Virus record (IMG/VR): IMGVR_UViG_3300031825_000069
Location: 1 to 23,789 of that record
From: a virus
Strand: one strand, 5' to 3'
Length of the DNA stretch: 23,789 bases
Under the pieces are notes generated by a model, which saw nothing but the letters and a program-made list of their open reading frames with translations, was not told the origin of the DNA and did no database searches. The translations under genes and the position numbers were made by a program. Shown in pieces: positions 1 through 8,791 of this stretch. The number at the start of each line of letters is the position of its first letter. Position 1 is the stretch's first letter.

Positions 1-1735
1 GTGCCGCCGGATCGCGTGGACGGGTGCGGAGTTGCGCAATCTTCCCGTCCAGGATCTCGATCCCGGCCTTCAGGTTCGCTATCTTGAGCGCCTGCCCGGC
101 CTCGCTCACCATGCTGCCCCCGGCGTGTACCACCGGCCCCAGGAGCGCGGCAGCGCCTACCCCTTCATCGAGCGGGCGCCCCGTCACGGCATTGGTGGCC
201 GCCTGCGATCCCGCGCCGCCCGCCGCCTCTCCCCCGATCCGTCCTGGGTTAAAGTGCTTCATCAGGAAACTGACGGCCGGGCCCGCCTCCTCGGTCGCAT
301 GGGTCAGCCAGGCCTTACCCAGTTGGGTCAGGGCAAAGCCTTTCTCTCCAGCCTCTCCCACCACCCCCGCCGCACGCAGGATGCCGTAATCCTGCACGAA
401 GGCCCGTTCCAGTTGGGTCGGGTCGTTCGGGTCCGGATGCTGGAGCGCGTGGTACACCGATGGCGAGAGCTGCGCGCCCATATCGATCACGCGGGCGTAC
501 GGCTTCACCGCATCGACCACCGCGCCGGCCGCCGAAGGCTGCTTGCGGGTAGGGAGCTCCATGAGCGCGCCCGGATCGCTGGGGTCGCTGGGATCAATCG
601 GGACGCGCGCAAGACGAGAACGGAACTCCGCGGCGTCCCGCTCCTTCGCCAGTTTCTCGTTGCCGCGAATCTCGGCGTCAGTGGGGAAGCGCTGTTCTCC
701 CGGCCGCGGGCCGAGCTGCATGACGCGCTGGTTTTCCGGCAGGGGCCGATGGTCATCCCAGACCGTTACCACTGTTCCGCGATCTCCCGGGCCACCCGAT
801 ACCGACACCTTGCGCGGGTACGTGCGCGAGCGCGCCAGTTCCGCGGCCTGGGGCGTCAGCACCGGCGGATTGGCCTTCACAAAAGCCTTCTCGGCCGGCG
901 TGGGCAGGTGGAACGGGACGCCGGCCTCGTCGCCCATCGTGAGCCGCGGGGAGCGGTTCGTGATGTAGGCTCCGCGCTGTACGTACGGCTTCCCCGTGGA
1001 CTTGCCGGGCGCCATCATGCGGGTCAGTTCGCCGCGGACCTTCGCCACCACCGAGGCCGCGGGCCGCTCCACGCGCTCCGTGAACGCGAGCGCTTGCGCC
1101 TTCGGGTCCTGGATGCTGCCGATGCCGGCAGCGCGGGCACGGTCCGCCATCACTCGCGCGGAAAGCACCGGATCTCGGGCGATCTCCAGCGCGCGGGCCT
1201 TCCCGTACTGCCGCTCCAGGTCCGAGCCGACCCCGCCGCCGAAGTAGAATTGGAACATGCCGTGCGACTTGCCGCCGTCGCCCACCGCGTTCGGGTTGGC
1301 GCCACTCTCGCGCAGCGCGTTGTGGCTCCAGGCGAACGCGCCGATGCCCTTCTTCTGGAACTCGGCATTCACCTGATTGAACCGTTCATTGCCCAGGCGC
1401 GCGCGCGCTTCCGTCACGGGATCTGGCCCGTAGGTCTGGCCGTGCTTTGCCGCTTCCGTAGCCGGCAGCCGGGGCGGGATCTTCACCCCGGGCGCCGCGG
1501 GAGGCGTGTAGTCCCCGCCGCTCTGCTGCAGGCGCTGGAGATCCAGCCGGGCGAGGTCCTCCGGTGAGGGTGCCGCCGCGGTTTGCGCCACGTCGCCGAC
1601 CAGCTCCGTGAGGCGCGGCTTTTGCGCGGGGTTGGCCCGGGGCGCTGGGGGAGGCGTGTAGGCGCCCCCCGTATTCTTCAGCCGCTTCAGGTCGAGCTGC
1701 GCGAGTTCTTCGGGGGTAAGGGTAGCTCCTGCCAC
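1..1735 (-). CDS. Virion-associated lytic transglycosylase (internal/ejection protein), 3' end outside window
   Basis: The frame is open from a GTG at 1735 to the left edge, giving 578 residues with no stop. The GTG is chosen because AGGAGG sits 6 nt upstream, just after the stop of the preceding gene. Residues about 137-165 contain HNALRESGANPNAVGD followed by GGKSHGMFQF, which matches the SLT/lysozyme-like lytic transglycosylase signature; Glu143 is the likely catalytic acid. Such enzymes travel in the virion and cut peptidoglycan glycan strands during DNA ejection, in the manner of T7 gp16. The N-terminus holds two copies of a short motif (residues 6-32 and 56-82) ending in YTPPxAP. The rest is long, partly Pro/Ala-rich, and not recognised. 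Its place at the end of the internal-virion-protein genes supports an ejection role. The enzyme class is fairly sure. The exact role is inferred. Confidence 0.8.
   Translation of the reverse strand, partial: MAGATLTPEELAQLDLKRLKNTGGAYTPPPAPRANPAQKPRLTELVGDVAQTAAAPSPEDLARLDLQRLQQSGGDYTPPAAPGVKIPPRLPATEAAKHGQTYGPDPVTEARARLGNERFNQVNAEFQKKGIGAFAWSHNALRESGANPNAVGDGGKSHGMFQFYFGGGVGSDLERQYGKARALEIARDPVLSARVMADRARAAGIGSIQDPKAQALAFTERVERPAASVVAKVRGELTRMMAPGKSTGKPYVQRGAYITNRSPRLTMGDEAGVPFHLPTPAEKAFVKANPPVLTPQAAELARSRTYPRKVSVSGGPGDRGTVVTVWDDHRPLPENQRVMQLGPRPGEQRFPTDAEIRGNEKLAKERDAAEFRSRLARVPIDPSDPSDPGALMELPTRKQPSAAGAVVDAVKPYARVIDMGAQLSPSVYHALQHPDPNDPTQLERAFVQDYGILRAAGVVGEAGEKGFALTQLGKAWLTHATEEAGPAVSFLMKHFNPGRIGGEAAGGAGSQAATNAVTGRPLDEGVGAAALLGPVVHAGGSMVSEAGQALKIANLKAGIEILDGKIAQLRTRPRDPAA
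1490..1720 (-). repeat. Duplicated N-terminal motif in the lytic transglycosylase
   Basis: Two copies of a roughly 27-residue motif lie at 1640-1720 (residues 6-32) and 1490-1570 (residues 56-82). Their shared pattern is (T/S)PE(E/D)LA-LDL-RL, then GG-YTPP-AP. Both form a short helix-like stretch followed by a proline-rich tail, within an otherwise low-complexity N-terminus. This looks like a repeated short linear binding motif, perhaps for loading the enzyme into the head; that role is inference. Confidence 0.7.
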
Positions 1736-1744
1736 GTAGACCTC

Positions 1745-3253
1745 CTATTGCGGGCCGAAGCGCGCGGCCGTCAGCTTTCGCACTTGATCCTCTGCGGTTC
1801 CGGCTGCCCGCAGGCTGTTGGCGTACCGCTGGCGGTCAGTCAACTGCGCTCCACCGCCGGGTTTTCCGGCTGCCTGCGCCCCGCCGCTCGTGGTCTGCTG
1901 GAGCTGCTTTTCCAGGGCCTGGATGTCGCCCTCGATCTCGTTGATCCGGCCGCTGTATTTAGACTTCTCATCATCATCGCTGGAGGCAAGAATGCCGATG
2001 TCCAGCTTGTCGATCATCCCCCGCGCGGAGCGGATCTGCGAGCGAATAAGTTCCGCGTTCGCCTTCTGTCCCGGCGACAACCGGTAGGACTGCCCCATGC
2101 GGGTGATGTTGTTTCGGTCGGCGCCCTGCGCTTCCGTGGCCCGGTTGTGACGTCCGGCTTCCGCTTCGGTCGCCTGGTTGCGCCGCTGCGTTTCTCCGAA
2201 GATCAGCTTCGACAGCCCGTAGCGGTCCCGGCCGAGGTTCAGGTTCCCCAGCCCCAGTTCCCGCCGCAGCCCCAGGCTATCGGCGCCCTGCTTCACCCGT
2301 GCGTCGCCCTGCTCCATCGCGGCCATGCCCGGCGTACGGACTTGCCCCAGTTGGTTATTGAACTGGTCCGCGGTCACCGGCGCCACGCTCTCCACCCGCC
2401 GGCCGGCCGCCCGGAGGTAGTCCTGCCGTGCCTGGGTCGCCGTAGCGGTCGCCTGGGCATAGTCCCCGGTCGCGTTGAAGGTGCGGTCGAAGGCGTCGGT
2501 ATACTGCTTGCCGGCGCCTGCCTCTATCGCGTTATCGCTCCGGCTCTGGCGGTCGGCCTCCCCGCGGGCCACGATGGCGGCTTGCTTCTGCGCGTCGCGC
2601 TCCAGCGATTGTTTATGGTTCACCTCGTCCACGGTGGGGTTATTCTGCCGGGCCGCATCCAGCAGGCTCGGTAGGGAGAACCCGACACTCATTCCCGCCC
2701 CGTTGGCGCGCATCGAGCTACGCGCGTTCGGGTCCGCCCCGCGCGCGGCGGCATCCAGCACGGGCGCAAACTGTCCCGGCCGGGTGCTCCGACCCGCCTC
2801 CAGATTGTAGAGGCCCACCCGCGCGTTCCGCTGCGCCACCTCGTCGGCTCGCTTCTGCTCCATTTCCTGTGCGGTCGGCCCCTTCACCAGATCCGCCAGG
2901 GAGAACTGCTGCGGACGCCACGGCCCCATGTCTCCGGGTCCCGGCGCAATACCCGGCTGGCTCTCCGGCCCAAGGGTCGCTTTTCCGGAGGCGATCCCCA
3001 ACTGCGCCTCAGTGATCGCTTTCGCGTCCTGCGGGTGCAGCTCCTTGAGCGGGTTGAGCAGGCCGACCTGCATGTTCTGCTGTCCAAGCAACTCGGCTTT
3101 CCGATCACGCTCATACCGATAGCGCTGCTCCTCGGCCTGCGTTGCGCGCTCGTGCGCCAACTGCTCCGCCGCGTTCCGAGTATTGAGGTAGCTTGTGCCA
3201 CCCTGCAGTACCGCCCCGAGCAGTCCGCCAAGAATCCCTCCTGAACGTGCCAT
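1745..3253 (-). CDS. Putative internal virion (ejection) protein
   Basis: This encodes 502 residues; the ATG has GGGAG about 8 nt upstream. The N-terminus (residues 4-20) is a glycine-rich amphipathic/hydrophobic stretch (GGILGGLLGAVLQGG), followed by a charged Q/E/R-rich helical region to about residue 60. Residues about 355-382 contain a short-period repeat (RRNQATEAEAGRHN, then RATEAQGADRNN). Residues 395-452 look like a coiled coil. I recognise no enzymatic motif. Such composition, and the position between the fibre region and the virion transglycosylase, is typical of podovirus internal core or ejection proteins, which form a DNA-delivery conduit across the envelope. The function is inferred from context; a structural coiled-coil protein of another kind is possible. 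Confidence 0.65.
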   Translation of the reverse strand: MARSGGILGGLLGAVLQGGTSYLNTRNAAEQLAHERATQAEEQRYRYERDRKAELLGQQNMQVGLLNPLKELHPQDAKAITEAQLGIASGKATLGPESQPGIAPGPGDMGPWRPQQFSLADLVKGPTAQEMEQKRADEVAQRNARVGLYNLEAGRSTRPGQFAPVLDAAARGADPNARSSMRANGAGMSVGFSLPSLLDAARQNNPTVDEVNHKQSLERDAQKQAAIVARGEADRQSRSDNAIEAGAGKQYTDAFDRTFNATGDYAQATATATQARQDYLRAAGRRVESVAPVTADQFNNQLGQVRTPGMAAMEQGDARVKQGADSLGLRRELGLGNLNLGRDRYGLSKLIFGETQRRNQATEAEAGRHNRATEAQGADRNNITRMGQSYRLSPGQKANAELIRSQIRSARGMIDKLDIGILASSDDDEKSKYSGRINEIEGDIQALEKQLQQTTSGGAQAAGKPGGGAQLTDRQRYANSLRAAGTAEDQVRKLTAARFGPQ

Positions 3254-3264
3254 GTGCTGCTCCC

Positions 3265-4041
3265 TTACTTGACGCGTGGCCGGGCAAGAGCTGCCCCGCC
3301 GAGTCCGGCAATTCCACTTACCAGGCCGTTGATGTCAAACTGATTCGCCTGGTCTAGCTGCTGCTGCTGCAAGCGGAAATTGGTGATACTGTCCGCCACG
3401 CTCGACGCCTGCTGCGAGGAGCGCCCCTGTAGTCCCATCAGGAGATCCCGAAGGAGCGCCTGGCTCTGCTGCTGCCGCTGCTGCTCAGCGTCGTACAGGC
3501 TGCCGATCGCGCCGGCTCGCGCGGCCCCGAACTGGCTGCCGATCGCGCCGGAGACCGCACCACCGTAACTGCTGTCATCAATGCCGCGCCCCGCTTGGTC
3601 CGCCACCGCGGCCCCCTGCGCCTGGCGCTCCATCGAGTTGTAGGCGTCCATCCGCGGCGCCAGGAACGCGGCGCGCCCCTCCGGTGAAAAGTGGTCCGTG
3701 TTCGCCTGGTTGATGAGCTGGTTGATGGAGTCCCACATCGGGCCTTGCGCGGCATAGGCGTTCGACAACCCGAGTTGCATCATCCGCTTGCGCGTGCCGG
3801 CGGCTCCGGACCCTTTGCCGCCGTACATCAGCGGCGGCGCCGGGTCTCCGGTCTGTGCGGTTGCGGCACTGGCCGGCGCTGCCGGTGCTGCCGTCGTGGG
3901 CGCCGTGGTCATCGGCGAGCTGTGCAGCATCCCGCCGCCCGGCACCCCCGCGCCGCCTGGCTTCGGCGCCGCCCCAGGCCCCAGCGTGCGCTGTGCCATC
4001 ATTCCCGCTAGCTGCCCCCGAACCCCGTATGGTGAAGTCAT
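3265..4041 (-). CDS. Putative internal virion protein, Gly/Pro/Ala-rich N-terminus
   Basis: This encodes 258 residues; an AAAAGGGGG Shine-Dalgarno stands just before the ATG. Residues 20-75 are low-complexity Gly/Pro/Ala/Thr. Residues about 85-240 are helical and Gln-rich (for example YDAEQQRQQQSQALLRDLL). The last 20 residues are Gly/Ala-rich and hydrophobic (INGLVSGIAGLGGAALA), resembling the amphipathic ends of ejection proteins. The gene ends 11 nt before the larger internal-virion candidate and was probably co-transcribed with it. I recognise no family. The role is assigned only by composition and position. Confidence 0.6.
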   Translation of the reverse strand: MTSPYGVRGQLAGMMAQRTLGPGAAPKPGGAGVPGGGMLHSSPMTTAPTTAAPAAPASAATAQTGDPAPPLMYGGKGSGAAGTRKRMMQLGLSNAYAAQGPMWDSINQLINQANTDHFSPEGRAAFLAPRMDAYNSMERQAQGAAVADQAGRGIDDSSYGGAVSGAIGSQFGAARAGAIGSLYDAEQQRQQQSQALLRDLLMGLQGRSSQQASSVADSITNFRLQQQQLDQANQFDINGLVSGIAGLGGAALARPRVK

Positions 4042-4064
4042 CGCGCCCCCTTTTCACATCGGCC

Positions 4065-4535
4065 CTATTCGGCCCACGCTCCGAACCATTGCGCCTGCAC
4101 AGCCGCACGGTTTAACTGTCCGTTAGCAGCGTCTCGCAGCTCCACACTGTCGCCGGCATGGAACTCGGCCCGGTTTCCCGGGTCTCCATTCCAGGCGCGA
4201 TCAGTGCCCACGCCTGCCGCTGCTATCCCGGTAGGCGCCCCGTTTATGTAGACCTCCACGCGGTAGAGGCCGCGGACAGCTACGCTGCGCTGTGTTGCGT
4301 AAGAAAGGCCTGTTACGTAGCCTCCCCATGGCGCTACCCACGGAGCACCGGGGAGTTTTCCGCCCTCGCGCGGCATCGGCTGCGCTATCGTGGAGCGGTT
4401 AACGTTGGGCCGGTTCCATCCAGTAACCACAAAGGTGGCGGGGACTGCTGCCGCCGGGGCGCTCCGCAGTGGGCGCGCCCATGCCACTACCCCCAGCGTC
4501 AAAACGAGCATCCAACCTGCAAACTGCTTATTCAT
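4065..4535 (-). CDS. Exported protein carrying a copy of the tail-fibre tip domain
   Basis: This encodes 156 residues; GGGAGA lies about 8 nt before the ATG. Residues 1-20 look like a signal peptide: Lys3, then a hydrophobic core (FAGWMLVLTLGVVAWA), followed by an Ala/Pro-rich stretch with possible cleavage around residues 28-33. Residues about 38-156 match the C-terminal domain of the tail fibre encoded just upstream (4555-6396, residues 490-613). Shared features include GWxRxNV, GYVxGxSxAT, Y(R/K)VE(V/I)YING, GVGTDR-W, AGDS and AVQAQ-FG-W. The gene starts 20 nt after the fibre stop. The similarity is read directly from the two proteins. A role as a surface-displayed or secreted receptor blocker (superinfection exclusion) is inference; a second fibre-tip subunit assembled in the virion is the alternative, though a signal peptide would be odd for that. 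Confidence 0.75.
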   Translation of the reverse strand: MNKQFAGWMLVLTLGVVAWARPLRSAPAAAVPATFVVTGWNRPNVNRSTIAQPMPREGGKLPGAPWVAPWGGYVTGLSYATQRSVAVRGLYRVEVYINGAPTGIAAAGVGTDRAWNGDPGNRAEFHAGDSVELRDAANGQLNRAAVQAQWFGAWAE

Positions 4536-4554
4536 CTTTGGTTCTCCCGGTTAC

Positions 4555-6396
4555 TTAATCGGACCAGAACCCGAATAGTTGCGCCTGAACTGCTCGGCTG
4601 TTGAGCGCGCCGCTGCGGTAGTCGTAGAGATCGATGGAATCGCCCGCCGCGAAGGCCACAAAGCCCGAGGCAGTGCCGTCATTCCAACCACGATCAGTAC
4701 CCACACCGCTGGCAATAAGACCCGAGGCCACACCGTTGATGTAGATTTCGACTTTGTAGGTGCCACCCACGGAAAGCCCGTCGTCGGTGGCCCAGGAGAC
4801 GCCCGATACGTAACCGTTGCGGATCGGTACCACTGGGGCGGGGATGTTGTTGCCGCCGGCCCCAATGCGCGCCATCTTGCCCCCGGTAGTGCCTACGGTG
4901 CTCACGTTGGCCCGGCTCCATCCGCTCATGCAGAAGTCCCGGTATCGCCACTGCAGCGCCGATCCGTCATAGGTCAGGCTCTTGCCGGCGTTGGACGGGA
5001 AGGACGGGACAGTCTTCCCGTTGATCTTCGCCACCGTGGCCGCCGCCGTGGTGCCCGAGAGGTCGCCTCCCAGCGCATGGGTTGAGCTGGTGGTGAGCGC
5101 TCCGTGCTGCGCGTCGGTAATCGCCCCCGTTAATTCGCTGAATGCCGCCTGTGCCCATGCCGGCTCGTCGGCGCCCATCTTGAGCACGTAGTTAGCGGTT
5201 CCCTTGGCAAGCCGACTCCAGACCGGGGAAGCCCCCTGGGCCGTGATGATGTCCCCGCGAATAGGGGAAGCCGCTGCGGTGTCTGGGTGGGTGGCGGAGA
5301 GCAAATTGTGATTACTGCTGGTGGAGGCGGTCTCCGTGGCTCCCATGCCGCACTGCACCCAACTGCTGCCGTTCGAGCGGAACAGTGTCCCGCCGTCGTC
5401 GTCCGTCGCCAGGTAAAGCGTGCCGTCAGGCACGGTGTTCGCTGCAGGCCGAGAAGCGGTCAAGCCGGCCTGAATCACACGCGTACCGGGCGCTTCGAAC
5501 GCAGCAGCCGCGGAACCGGAAGCCGCCACGATATGCCCGGCTGTCAGCCCGGAGAACGTCAGCTCGGAGAACGCTACGCTACCCCATGCCGGCTCGTTCG
5601 CCCCCATCTTAAGGATAGTGTTCGCGCTGCCCTTCGCCAGCCGGCTCCACGTTGGGGAGGCGCCCTGCGCGGTGATGAGGTCCCCGCGGGTCGCGCTGGC
5701 CGCCGTCGTGTCCCCGTGCCGTGCCGAGAGCAGGTTGTGGGCGTCCGCGCTCCAGGCGATGTCCGTGCCGTCGCTCCGGAGCACCTGCCCGTTGCTGCCA
5801 ATCGTCAGCCGTGCCCAGGTAGGTGAGGCCCCTTGCCCGGTGATGATCGATCCTCGCGCCACCGCCGCGGCCGTCGCGTCACTGTGTCGCGCCGAAAGCA
5901 ACGCGTGCGTGTCCGTGCTCCAGGCGATATCGGTGCCATCGCTCCGGAGCACCGTTCCGGAGGCCCCGATGGTGAGCTTCGCCCATACCGGAGATGACCC
6001 TTGGCCGGTTACCAGCGCCCCCCGGCTGCAGCTCGCCGCTGTCGTATCGGTGTGGGTGGCCGAGAGGAACAGATGCCCCACTGCCGAGGCCGCCTGAAAG
6101 GCAAAGCTGGTTGCTCCGGTCGCCGTGAGCACGTGGCCCGTGGTAAGGCCCGTCTCCGTGTGGTCCGCACCGGTGAGCTGGTGTCCGCGGCCCGTCAGGT
6201 CGGTATAGGCTACGGTGTGACTGTCGCTGCCGTTGTGCCGGTGCCCGTCTACCGCATCAAAGGCGATTCCGGATTCGTCGCCCAGTCCCGGCGGCTGCAG
6301 CGGTCGTACCGGCGTGGTGCTGTGCGGCTGCACTGGCACAGGCCCCTGAGTGCGCTGCGCCTGCGGGCCTTTCCCGGGAGTGCCGCCGAATCTCAT
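4555..6396 (-). CDS. Tail fibre / receptor-binding protein with tandem repeats
   Basis: This encodes 613 residues; the ATG overlaps the hub gene's stop as ATGA, suggesting translational coupling. A longer upstream extension of the frame is rejected because it runs through the hub gene. Residues 1-107 include a Pro/Gln-rich linker (residues 10-35) and a His/Thr-rich segment. Residues 108-275 are three contiguous 56-residue repeats; a fourth lies at 363-418 after an insert that contains DGTLYLATDDDGGTLF, a short fibre motif. Residues 490-613 form a distinct C-terminal tip domain, probably the receptor-binding head. Repeats of this type, with SDGTDIAW, are common in phage fibres. Receptor specificity cannot be read from the sequence. 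Confidence 0.82.
   Translation of the reverse strand: MRFGGTPGKGPQAQRTQGPVPVQPHSTTPVRPLQPPGLGDESGIAFDAVDGHRHNGSDSHTVAYTDLTGRGHQLTGADHTETGLTTGHVLTATGATSFAFQAASAVGHLFLSATHTDTTAASCSRGALVTGQGSSPVWAKLTIGASGTVLRSDGTDIAWSTDTHALLSARHSDATAAAVARGSIITGQGASPTWARLTIGSNGQVLRSDGTDIAWSADAHNLLSARHGDTTAASATRGDLITAQGASPTWSRLAKGSANTILKMGANEPAWGSVAFSELTFSGLTAGHIVAASGSAAAAFEAPGTRVIQAGLTASRPAANTVPDGTLYLATDDDGGTLFRSNGSSWVQCGMGATETASTSSNHNLLSATHPDTAAASPIRGDIITAQGASPVWSRLAKGTANYVLKMGADEPAWAQAAFSELTGAITDAQHGALTTSSTHALGGDLSGTTAAATVAKINGKTVPSFPSNAGKSLTYDGSALQWRYRDFCMSGWSRANVSTVGTTGGKMARIGAGGNNIPAPVVPIRNGYVSGVSWATDDGLSVGGTYKVEIYINGVASGLIASGVGTDRGWNDGTASGFVAFAAGDSIDLYDYRSGALNSRAVQAQLFGFWSD
5143..6075 (-). repeat. Four 56-residue repeats in the tail fibre
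   Basis: Repeat units lie at 5908-6075, 5740-5907, 5572-5739 and 5143-5310, each 168 bp long. The first three are contiguous, and a 261-bp insert separates the third from the fourth. Each unit starts with His and the pattern LLSA-H-DTTAA, then RG-(I/L)-TGQGASP-W-RL. Units 1-2 end with VLRSDGTDIAW and units 3-4 with a variant containing LKMGANEPAW, so the units form two sub-families. This is a fibre shaft that could gain or lose units by recombination. Confidence 0.85.
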
Positions 6397-8789
6397 CGCG
6401 TGTAAACTCCCAGCCGCGCGCTGCGGCACTTCATCGCCACTGATTGCGAGCCGGAGAGCTTCAGCCCCCCGAAGCGCCCCCGGATCGCGGCCCCGCAGCG
6501 CGCGATCTTGGAGACGTAGCCCGAGGAAGCGGACCCCAGCGCCAGGGAGAAGGTGGTGCCGCTCGCCGCGCCGTCCAGGATCGGGGTAGCAGTCACGGTC
6601 TGGCTCGCCGCCGCGTCGAAGTCCGCGCCCACGAACACCCACTCGAAAGTTGAACCCGGTCCAGCGTCTAGCGCCTTCCCCTGCCAGTACCACGCCACCG
6701 CGGAGCCGTCGTCGGTCAGCAGCGCCGCGTCCGCCGTGCTCCGGTGCAGGTAGTGCACCTTGCCCGTGGCCGGATCTCCGCCGATGAGCTGGCCGGCGTC
6801 ACCGCCGCCCCGCTTCAGCGTGCAGAAGCAGGAGAAGCCCCAGTTCGCGTACTGGGTCCAGCCGCGCCGCATACTGTCAAAGCCCGGCTGTAGGGCGCCG
6901 CGGGTCGTCAGGTCAAAGACCAGCGCCTCGCTGTTCGCGGTCCCTCCGGACGGCGTGTAGGACACGTGCAACCGCGCGCGCTCGTCCAGGCCGAACGCCA
7001 CGTCCGGCCGATAGGCGAGCGGGATGCGCCGGAGCACGCTATCCACCGGCTCGGAGACCACCCACGTTTCGAAGAGGCCCGGCTGGCTCCGGTTCGGCGC
7101 CAGCACGCGGACGCCATCGGACGCAAGGAAGAGAATGAGTCGATCGTACACCGCCACCGCTTCCCGGGCGTCAAGCCCCACGTCGGCGCGCTTGTAGAAC
7201 GTGTAATCCGCCCACCCCGAGCCTTCCAGCGTGTAGATAGCTCGGTCGCAGAACACCAGGAGCTGCCCGTCGAACTCCACCAGCCGCCGGATGTGGTCCC
7301 GGCTGGAGATGTCCAACCAGCCGGGCGCGTTCGGGTCGGTCGGCTCGCGATCCCCCCCGAACTCCTCCGGATAGCCCAGTCTCGAGAGATAGAGCCGCCA
7401 CGGATACCAGGTATCGGCGCTGCCGTTCCCGTCCGTGTCGATGTAGGCATGCCCCGCCACGAGGCGGCTATTCGCCACCGCGTAGGTCTTGGCGATGGGT
7501 GGGGCAATCTTCGCCGACACCAGCTCCGGAGCGTTGTCGATGGCGATCTGATCTTCCCCGAGGGTATCCACGAAGGTGAGCGTGCCGGCGCCGGTGTTCG
7601 TGATGGTCTGCACCAGGCGAGGCCGGGCAAACTCGCCGTCCTTCCGGCTCCGGTAGACCAGCACGCGGGTGATATTGGTAGTGTCCGCGTCGCCCGCTAC
7701 GTTGACCGTTACGCCGAGCGCCGCGTCATCCGCCGGAACGTCGATCTCCGCGGCCACGGAAGGGTTACTCTCCCGCACGATCACGTCTTGCCCGTGGCTG
7801 CTCTCGGTCTCCGCGTAGGTCGCGTAATAGCTGTAGTGGTCGGGCACCAACGGCCCTTCCAGGCGCGCCTCGTCAAAGTAGAGCGCCAGGCTGTAGCTGT
7901 TGCCGCTGCCCTTCTCCACGAACTTGATACCGAGGCCCGTGGAGGCCGTGCGGCTGGCCGGCGGAATGCGGTCTAACGGGACCCTGATCCGTACCCAGGT
8001 CTCCTTTTCGCGCGCCGTGAAGGTCGGGAAGAGTGAGAAATCGAGCGTGCCGCTGTTGTCCTTCACGCCCACCTGGTAGACCATTCCCACCTTCTCGCTG
8101 TAGACCCAGAGCGAGAGGAACAATCCTTTGCTCAGGTCTACCGTCGCCCCGCTGCTCCAGACCCGCGAGACGGAGCTGCCCACCGCCCCGCTGCCGGAGG
8201 CCGTGAGCTTCATGCAGTTGGTGCCCTCCCGCATCAGCGTGGCGTTGTTGGTGGCTGCCAGGGCGCTCCCGGAGACAGTCCAGGCGCCGCCGGAGGTGTT
8301 GCTATCGAAGGTTTCCAGCAGGGTACTGGAAAGCGCCACGGTGGGCGTAGCTGGAGCGGAGAGCAGCGTCACCGCGGCCCAGCTTGGAGCCGGCTTGCGA
8401 CGCCGCACGGCATCCACGCCGTTACCCGCGTACACGCGTTCTTTCCAGCCGAGGAAGTCCATCGGCGCGCCACCGGTCAGGCCGGTCACTACACTGGAGA
8501 ACGAGCCGGCGCCGTCGTCTTCATAGATGGCGGTATTCGCCTGCATCAGGAAGATGCCGTTCGCCCCGCTGCGGCCGTAGTAACGGTGCAGCCCGCGCAC
8601 TTTGTTAGCGGTCGGTGCCGTGCCGTTGTAGGCCACCCGCCCCAGCCGCTTCGTGAGGGTCTCGTCCTCGAAATCGACGTTCTGCGCGTCGCTGGCCTGG
8701 TCGTCGCCGATCTCCGTCGGGTCCTGGTCTCGCACCAGGCCGCCCCCGAACCGCCGGAAGAGGATCTCGGTTGCGCCGTAGAGTCCCAT
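6393..8789 (-). CDS. Tail hub / nozzle-like protein (P22 gp10 or T7 gp12-like role)
   Basis: This encodes 798 residues from an ATG shortly after the preceding stop. The N-terminus, FGGGLVRDQDPTEIGDDQASD followed by AQNVDF and KRLG (residues 14-50), is the typical opening of podovirus tail hub or DNA-stabilisation proteins. The body has propeller-like beta repeats with phrases such as VYAGNGVDAV, RLVEFDGQLLVFCDRAIYTL and YDRLILFLASDGVRVL. Residues about 150-320 look like an inserted jelly-roll or carbohydrate-binding domain (ETFDSNTSGGAW, then YFDEARLEG). It is the largest gene in the window and lies between the adaptors and the fibre, where the hub gene is expected. The role is inferred from the N-terminal signature, size and position; enzymatic activity is not indicated. 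Confidence 0.7.
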   Translation of the reverse strand: MGLYGATEILFRRFGGGLVRDQDPTEIGDDQASDAQNVDFEDETLTKRLGRVAYNGTAPTANKVRGLHRYYGRSGANGIFLMQANTAIYEDDGAGSFSSVVTGLTGGAPMDFLGWKERVYAGNGVDAVRRRKPAPSWAAVTLLSAPATPTVALSSTLLETFDSNTSGGAWTVSGSALAATNNATLMREGTNCMKLTASGSGAVGSSVSRVWSSGATVDLSKGLFLSLWVYSEKVGMVYQVGVKDNSGTLDFSLFPTFTAREKETWVRIRVPLDRIPPASRTASTGLGIKFVEKGSGNSYSLALYFDEARLEGPLVPDHYSYYATYAETESSHGQDVIVRESNPSVAAEIDVPADDAALGVTVNVAGDADTTNITRVLVYRSRKDGEFARPRLVQTITNTGAGTLTFVDTLGEDQIAIDNAPELVSAKIAPPIAKTYAVANSRLVAGHAYIDTDGNGSADTWYPWRLYLSRLGYPEEFGGDREPTDPNAPGWLDISSRDHIRRLVEFDGQLLVFCDRAIYTLEGSGWADYTFYKRADVGLDAREAVAVYDRLILFLASDGVRVLAPNRSQPGLFETWVVSEPVDSVLRRIPLAYRPDVAFGLDERARLHVSYTPSGGTANSEALVFDLTTRGALQPGFDSMRRGWTQYANWGFSCFCTLKRGGGDAGQLIGGDPATGKVHYLHRSTADAALLTDDGSAVAWYWQGKALDAGPGSTFEWVFVGADFDAAASQTVTATPILDGAASGTTFSLALGSASSGYVSKIARCGAAIRGRFGGLKLSGSQSVAMKCRSARLGVYTR

Positions 8790-8791
8790 AG

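Noticed and set aside
32-1567. Long plus-strand open frame opposite the transglycosylase gene
   Set aside because: It is antisense to a gene with a recognised catalytic motif, is Arg/His-rich as expected from a GC-rich shadow frame, and has no ribosome-binding site.
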